Below are positions 59,886 to 64,000 of a stretch of 64,000 nt of DNA, piece by piece. The stretch is from JAALLB01 sp017643495 (GTDB lineage: Bacteria; Pseudomonadota; Alphaproteobacteria; Rhizobiales; Rhizobiaceae). The notes below the pieces were generated by a model. It was not told the origin of the DNA. It was given only the letters and a program-made list of their open reading frames with translations, and made no database searches. A program made the translations under genes and the position numbers. Position 1 is the stretch's first letter. Each line of letters opens with the position of its first letter. The DNA lies in the NCBI GenBank assembly GCA_965216105.1, contig OZ244147.1:1426001-1490000 (forward strand). The letters run 5' to 3'.

Positions 59886-61040
59886 ATGGACCTGACAGAC
59901 CCGGCAATCACGGACAATAACTACCAACATGTTTTGGATATGCTCCGTGAACAAAAGGAACAGCTTGAGTTTGCCGCCGAGCTTTCCGGACTAGGCCACT
60001 GGAGCCTTGATCTTGTTGACCAAAGCCTGTTCTGGTCCGACCAGATACACCGGATACACGGAACAGATCCGTCAAGCTTCAAACCTGATGTGGAGACCGC
60101 AATCGGCTTCTATCATGAAGACGATCTGCCACTAATCCAGCAGCATGTTGAGATGGCGATAGAGACGGGCGGCGGATTTGAACAGGTAGCGCGACTGAAA
60201 CGTGCAGATGGCGAGATTCGTGATGTCCATGTGATTGCAACAACCCGACAGAACGCGGATGGAGAAACGATTTCCGTGTTTGGAGTTTTTCGTGACGTGA
60301 CGGAGGAAAAGCGCAGGGAAGCTGCATTGCACAATACCCTTGAAGAATTGCGCCGTTCGAATGAGGAGCTTAACCGTTTCTCATACGTATGCTCCCACGA
60401 TATGAAGGAACCGGTACGGATGATTGAATCCATGGCCAACCTTCTCATCAATCCTGCATTTGCCGGAAATGAAGAACAGCGCAATATCCTGTTAAGTCGC
60501 ATCAGCACCAATACCAACAGGCTCGCCAGCATAATTGATGGTCTGCTTGCCTATTCACGAATTGATGCAAAGGTCGAGATGAAAGTGGTCGATCTTGGCA
60601 AGCTTGCAACTGAACTGAAACAAGACTTTGTGAATGTACCGGATGAAAAGAACATATGCATCGAGATTGGTGAGTTGCCCTCACTCCATGGTGCAGAAGT
60701 GCATTTTACGCAACTGTTGCAAAACCTCATTGGCAATGCGTTGAAGTTTCACGAAGGGTCTGCGTGTCATGTGAAGTTGACATCAAGGATGCAGGAAGCG
60801 GGGGTTTGCGTGCTGGTTGAAGACAATGGTCCGGGGGTGCCGGAAGACGCCCGAGAAGAAATTTTCAATTTCTTCAGCCGGTTGAAACGGCGTGATGAAG
60901 TCGAGGGAACCGGGCTTGGCTTGTCGATTGTCCGGCGGATTGTCGCGCAATATGGTGGTACAATCAACTGTGTTTCCAGCTCCCTTGGTGGTGCCGGTTT
61001 TGAGATATGGTTTCCTGAAAAGGTGTTGGCAGATGGTTGA
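59886..61040 (+). CDS. PAS-domain histidine kinase
   Basis: The 384-residue protein has no membrane helix and so is cytoplasmic. A PAS domain of about 25-145 (AAELSGLGHWSLDLVDQSLFWSDQIHRI, GVFRDVTEEK) precedes a DHp helix with the phospho-acceptor His171 (CSHDMKEP). The ATPase domain has N-box LIGNALKFHE, G1 VEDNGPGVP and G2 GTGLGLSIVRRI. The DHp-type SHDMKEP occurs in kinases related to bacteriophytochrome-like sensors. It overlaps the first receiver gene by eight bases, so the two form a system. Confidence 0.9.
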   Translation: MDLTDPAITDNNYQHVLDMLREQKEQLEFAAELSGLGHWSLDLVDQSLFWSDQIHRIHGTDPSSFKPDVETAIGFYHEDDLPLIQQHVEMAIETGGGFEQVARLKRADGEIRDVHVIATTRQNADGETISVFGVFRDVTEEKRREAALHNTLEELRRSNEELNRFSYVCSHDMKEPVRMIESMANLLINPAFAGNEEQRNILLSRISTNTNRLASIIDGLLAYSRIDAKVEMKVVDLGKLATELKQDFVNVPDEKNICIEIGELPSLHGAEVHFTQLLQNLIGNALKFHEGSACHVKLTSRMQEAGVCVLVEDNGPGVPEDAREEIFNFFSRLKRRDEVEGTGLGLSIVRRIVAQYGGTINCVSSSLGGAGFEIWFPEKVLADG

Positions 61041-61488
61041 GCAAACAATCCGTGACATTCACTATCTCGAAGATTCTGATGACGAAGTATTCCTGTGCCG
61101 TTTGGTTCTTGAAAGCGAGAAAATGAATGTTCGGCTCATACATCACCTGCAAGTGGATACGCTGGAAGCGGCCTTGCATGAACGAAATGTCGAGCAGGTT
61201 ACCCTTGTGATCGTTGATTTCAACATGCCCGGTATCAAGGGGCCCGATGCAATCAGCCGGGTTTTGTCTTCGTGTGATGCCCAAAATCTCATTATCGGCA
61301 TTTGTTCGGGGTCAGAAGATCCCGCAGACAAACAAGCCTCACTCAAGGTTGGCGCACGTTTTTTTGTCTATAAACCGTTGAATAGCAATTCGATCGAGCA
61401 AATCTGCGAGCTTTGCGAAGAACTGGATATCGCAAAGGACAATGACGGAGTGCGCTCGATAATTGCCAAGCATGTGAAGCAGGGTTAA
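61033..61488 (+). CDS. Single-domain response regulator (receiver only), partner of the kinase
   Basis: From ATG 61033, inside the kinase 3' end, the product is 151 residues and only a receiver domain: acidic pair in YLEDSDDE, phospho-acceptor Asp62 in VIVDFNMPG, Ser in ICSGSED and Lys in YKPLN. No output domain follows. Rcp1-like receivers sit next to PAS/phytochrome-type kinases in this way. It probably relays the phosphate to another protein. Confidence 0.88.
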   Translation: MVEQTIRDIHYLEDSDDEVFLCRLVLESEKMNVRLIHHLQVDTLEAALHERNVEQVTLVIVDFNMPGIKGPDAISRVLSSCDAQNLIIGICSGSEDPADKQASLKVGARFFVYKPLNSNSIEQICELCEELDIAKDNDGVRSIIAKHVKQG

Positions 61489-61569
61489 ATCTTAGGAATA
61501 CCAGATTCGAAACTTCCAAATATCAGCCTGTCTGAAACAAAAAAATGGTTTCGTTCTGCGGGGGAGCAT

Positions 61570-61965
61570 ATGAGTAAGTATCTGTTGATTGACGACAATG
61601 AAATGCAGCATGAACTTTTCCGCTGTTATTGCATTGGGACCGGGCACGAATTCTTGCATGCAGTAAGTCTTGAGCAGGCGCTGGAAATTCTGGATGATGA
61701 AGTGCCGGAGGTGGTTTTCTTGGACAACAGACTTGCTCCTTATCCGGATTTCCGAAAGACCGTTCCTGCCATCCGTGATGCCGGATATGAAGGCAAGATC
61801 GTGGTTATCTCTTCCGATGTGCAGGATCCGGTTTTCAATGAAGCCGATGAGTACACGGTTCATGATTACATCAACAAGTTCGAAGTATCGCTGACGAATT
61901 TTTCCGATACGATTGAACGGTTCAGGGAAACCGGTGAACCTGCCCGGGTTTCAGCCAGCCACTGA
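61570..61965 (+). CDS. Second single-domain response regulator
   Basis: The 131-residue receiver has the acidic pair LLIDDNE, Asp52 in VFLDNRL, Ser-Ser in VVISSDV and Lys in YINKFE. No output domain is present. It follows the first receiver by 81 bases and starts after GGGGGAGC. Two different lone receivers behind one kinase suggest a branched or competing phosphorelay, one possibly acting as a phosphate sink. Confidence 0.85.
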   Translation: MSKYLLIDDNEMQHELFRCYCIGTGHEFLHAVSLEQALEILDDEVPEVVFLDNRLAPYPDFRKTVPAIRDAGYEGKIVVISSDVQDPVFNEADEYTVHDYINKFEVSLTNFSDTIERFRETGEPARVSASH

Positions 61966-62020
61966 TCTTTCTTCAAGCATTCGATCAGCATCATTTGACG
62001 GAGACTGTTCGTACTGGTTG

Positions 62021-63211
62021 TCAAGGAGCCTTTGACCAAACGGCCTGGCTTTTTGCCTGTTGAACTCCCAGATTGTAGAGGGCACGCATGTAAGCAGGGT
62101 CAAACAGTTCCTTCGGTTTGGCGGCAAAACTGTCCGGTATTTGTGTGAGATTGTATTCAATGTTGTTGGCGCGTGCATAATCATACAACATCAAGGCATC
62201 TCCGCTTGTCTGCTGTTTCAGCAGTGTATTAAGTGAACGCATAGCGATATGCAGGGTGCCTGTCTTGGCGTTTTCAGGCTCGGGGGTCAGTGACGAGTTT
62301 ATGATGATGAACAGTCTCCGGCGCGAGGCTTTCCCGGAAAATGCAACCTGTTTGTTGATCTGGAAATGAACCGGAAGAAGAATGGCATTGTCTGTGGTTC
62401 CCCCGTCAACATGAAGTTCGTCTCCCGACACACCATCGGCATCAACATTGATCAGTACAGGAGGAAAGGCAGCCGGAATGGAAATGGATGCCAGTATCAC
62501 CTTGCGGAAGAGGGCAAGCCCTTCGACTCCGCCAATCCGGGCAATTTCTCCCATGTTCCAGGTTACCGGTCTTTGTGCATCGAGATTTGTTGTTCCCACA
62601 AGGAGGTAGCGACCTTGCGCATATTCTGACGCAATTTCCTGCAACAACCGGGGCGTGATATATTTCTCAATAAGCTTTTCCAATGGGCCGGAATCTGCTG
62701 CCGATGATCCTGCAATCACACCGCCAAGTCCGTTTATCCTCAACAGGTCCTTGGTTGAGTGCTCGGTATAAAACTCTCTGAGCAGATGATCATATGCCGG
62801 GCCAAGAAAGGCGAAGGGAGCAATAATTGCACCGGTGCTGACACCGGTGACAATCGTGAATTCCGGTCTGGTGCCGGTTTGTGACCATCCGTTGAGCAGG
62901 CCAGCGCCATACGCGCCCTTGGCACCGCCGCCAGACAAAACCAGATAATCCTGATGAGAAAACCCTGTGTCGAGGTCCTTGAGAACTTTCAGAGTGGGTG
63001 TGTTGTGGTATTGCGCAAAGCTGAGTTCTGCCGTGCTTGCATCGCCCCAAATACGGATTGGAAGTGTTTCAAACCCTGATACCCGGGCTTGCCCAACCAG
63101 TTCCTCGGGGAGGGGTGTTCGCTTGGTCATGCAGGAGGCAAGTACAACCAGCATTGCAAAGGCAAGAATACTTGAAAGTCTTCTGCAAAATGTTGTGGTG
63201 GTGCTCGTCAT
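62021..63211 (-). CDS. Patatin-like phospholipase, outer-membrane or periplasmic lipoprotein
   Basis: From ATG 63211 (MTSTTTTFCRRLSS) the protein is 396 residues. A lipoprotein signal ends VVLASC. The patatin domain shows the oxyanion loop LVLSGGGAKGAYGAG, the nucleophile elbow GVSTG and the catalytic Asp in HVDGGTTDN. A Ser-Asp dyad hydrolyses acyl esters of lipids. The ATG 54 bases earlier is also in frame but would spoil the signal peptide. It converges on the receiver gene with 55 bases between. Confidence 0.88.
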   Translation of the reverse strand: MTSTTTTFCRRLSSILAFAMLVVLASCMTKRTPLPEELVGQARVSGFETLPIRIWGDASTAELSFAQYHNTPTLKVLKDLDTGFSHQDYLVLSGGGAKGAYGAGLLNGWSQTGTRPEFTIVTGVSTGAIIAPFAFLGPAYDHLLREFYTEHSTKDLLRINGLGGVIAGSSAADSGPLEKLIEKYITPRLLQEIASEYAQGRYLLVGTTNLDAQRPVTWNMGEIARIGGVEGLALFRKVILASISIPAAFPPVLINVDADGVSGDELHVDGGTTDNAILLPVHFQINKQVAFSGKASRRRLFIIINSSLTPEPENAKTGTLHIAMRSLNTLLKQQTSGDALMLYDYARANNIEYNLTQIPDSFAAKPKELFDPAYMRALYNLGVQQAKSQAVWSKAP

Positions 63212-63348
63212 CGGATGTGCTTTACGCAAAATAATTCTGTCGGCAGGGTATGCAGCATAACCCATCCCGCATTTTATGCCATCGATTTGCTAATGAACTG
63301 TGTCAGGGGCACTAACTCTGAAATGGGGTGTGGCAGACTTGCCGTTGT

Positions 63349-63972
63349 TCAAGACTTGGCCTTCCGTATTTTCCGACGGGTGTCCATTTGCCCAATTCCA
63401 ATGAAGATCAGCGACAGAGCCACGAATGCAATGAACACTCCGCCAACGTTCTGAAATACCTTTAGCCAACCAAATTGACTCACATCGATGAAAAAATAGG
63501 GGTAGAAACCGTCAACTCCTGCGCGTGCAAGCACGTAGATAAGATAAAGAACCGGTATCCCTGTCCAACGCAATGCGTCGCTCCATTTTAGATTGCCTTT
63601 GGGAACACATAGCAACCAGAATACGATTGCTGCAACCGGAGCGGCGTAGTGCAGAAGCCAGTCAGCAATCAGTTGCAAGCCTTGCGGATCCCACAGGTTC
63701 TCAAGAAACAGAATGTAGACCAGACCAACCACGGTCATGCAGACAGCTGAGGCTGTTTGCACTTGTGCGCGGGATTCTGTGAATGCGGGTTTGAAAACAG
63801 CGAGCGTAAACAGGCATGCGGCGAGCATGTTCATCAGTACTGTGAAGAAGGCAATGAAGCGCCAGACACCTGCTACCACCCCAAGGGGGCCGGTTATGAC
63901 AATATAGAGTTGGATGCCCAATCCGGCCCAACCTATTGCAGCACCGACCAGCGCCAAGAGACGTGTGATCAT
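63349..63972 (-). CDS. Pr6Pr-family membrane protein
   Basis: The 207-residue protein has six hydrophobic helices: LLALVGAAIGWAGLGIQLYIV, FIAFFTVLMNMLAACLFTL, and so on. The pattern FFTVLMNMLAA with HYAAPVAAIVFW and VDGFYPYFFIDVSQFGW in the second half matches the Pr6Pr membrane protein family (DUF1624/AIG1-like). Function unknown. A GGGAGGGAT ribosome site is visible in front of the ATG at the window edge. Confidence 0.8.
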   Translation of the reverse strand: MITRLLALVGAAIGWAGLGIQLYIVITGPLGVVAGVWRFIAFFTVLMNMLAACLFTLAVFKPAFTESRAQVQTASAVCMTVVGLVYILFLENLWDPQGLQLIADWLLHYAAPVAAIVFWLLCVPKGNLKWSDALRWTGIPVLYLIYVLARAGVDGFYPYFFIDVSQFGWLKVFQNVGGVFIAFVALSLIFIGIGQMDTRRKIRKAKS

Positions 63973-64000
63973 GACTATCCCTCCCTTGTCGCCTGCTGTT

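Noticed and set aside
59602..59895. 97-codon plus-strand frame before the histidine kinase
   Set aside because: No recognisable protein features and it overlaps the kinase start in another frame.

Overview
The window looks like chromosomal DNA of an alphaproteobacterium, most likely of the Hyphomicrobiales (Rhizobiales) or a close marine relative. The support is the order tRNA-Ala(GGC) / TIGR02300-type acidic protein / aroA / cmk / rpsA, a two-polypeptide methionine synthase, TadE/TadG-like proteins, a VjbR-type LuxR regulator, and an aa3-type oxidase locus with subunits I and III fused. Base composition is moderate, with an AT-rich islet at about 2.8-4.7 kb.

Layout. 0-5 kb: the 3' end of an APH-fold kinase gene, an FMN-dependent 2-hydroxy-acid oxidase, a HutC-like regulator, an AT-rich methyltransferase and rhodanese, and an IS5-like transposase remnant. 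5-10 kb: a cobalamin riboswitch on the minus strand with only small unknown ORFs below it, then metH on the plus strand split into two genes behind a perfect 20-bp palindrome. 10.5-12.9 kb: a TonB-dependent haem/siderophore-type receptor.

13-28.6 kb is the most unusual region. A LacI regulator diverges from an operator (TGTAAGCGCTTACA) and a tightly packed 14.3-kb operon. The operon encodes a HisD-superfamily dehydrogenase, a metallo-beta-lactamase-fold hydrolase, a complete CUT2 (ribose-type) importer, a complete CUT1 importer with two different ATPases, an unrecognised HD-like protein with an N-terminal Cys cluster, and a malic enzyme. The substrate is unknown. The enzymes fit a route in which an imported alcohol is oxidised in two steps to a carboxylate and ends at malate/pyruvate, but this is inference.

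28.6-35.7 kb is a graveyard of gene remnants (TRAP permease tail, carboxyltransferase-like tail, IS6 transposase, CspA) mixed with intact tadE/tadG-like genes, a small XRE protein, a LuxR solo and a RhlE-type helicase. 35.7-43.3 kb is a fatty-acid beta-oxidation operon (FadE, thiolase, FadB, CoA-transferase). 43.4-47.1 kb holds an odd SDR-SPW-VKOR-SPW membrane fusion with a PRC-barrel protein and a 53-residue membrane protein. 47.1-53.4 kb is a minus-strand oxidase locus (CtaG, CopD-like, subunit II, fused I+III, a small membrane protein, a CaCA antiporter). A DUF2231 gene is nested in it on the opposite strand, and the subunit II has lost both Cu-A cysteines.

54-64 kb is mostly housekeeping: tRNA-Ala, aroA-cmk-rpsA with a clear terminator, an ICL/PEPM enzyme, a histidine kinase with two lone receiver proteins, a patatin-like lipoprotein and a Pr6Pr-type membrane protein. 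All calls come from reading the sequence and remembered family features; no searches were run.
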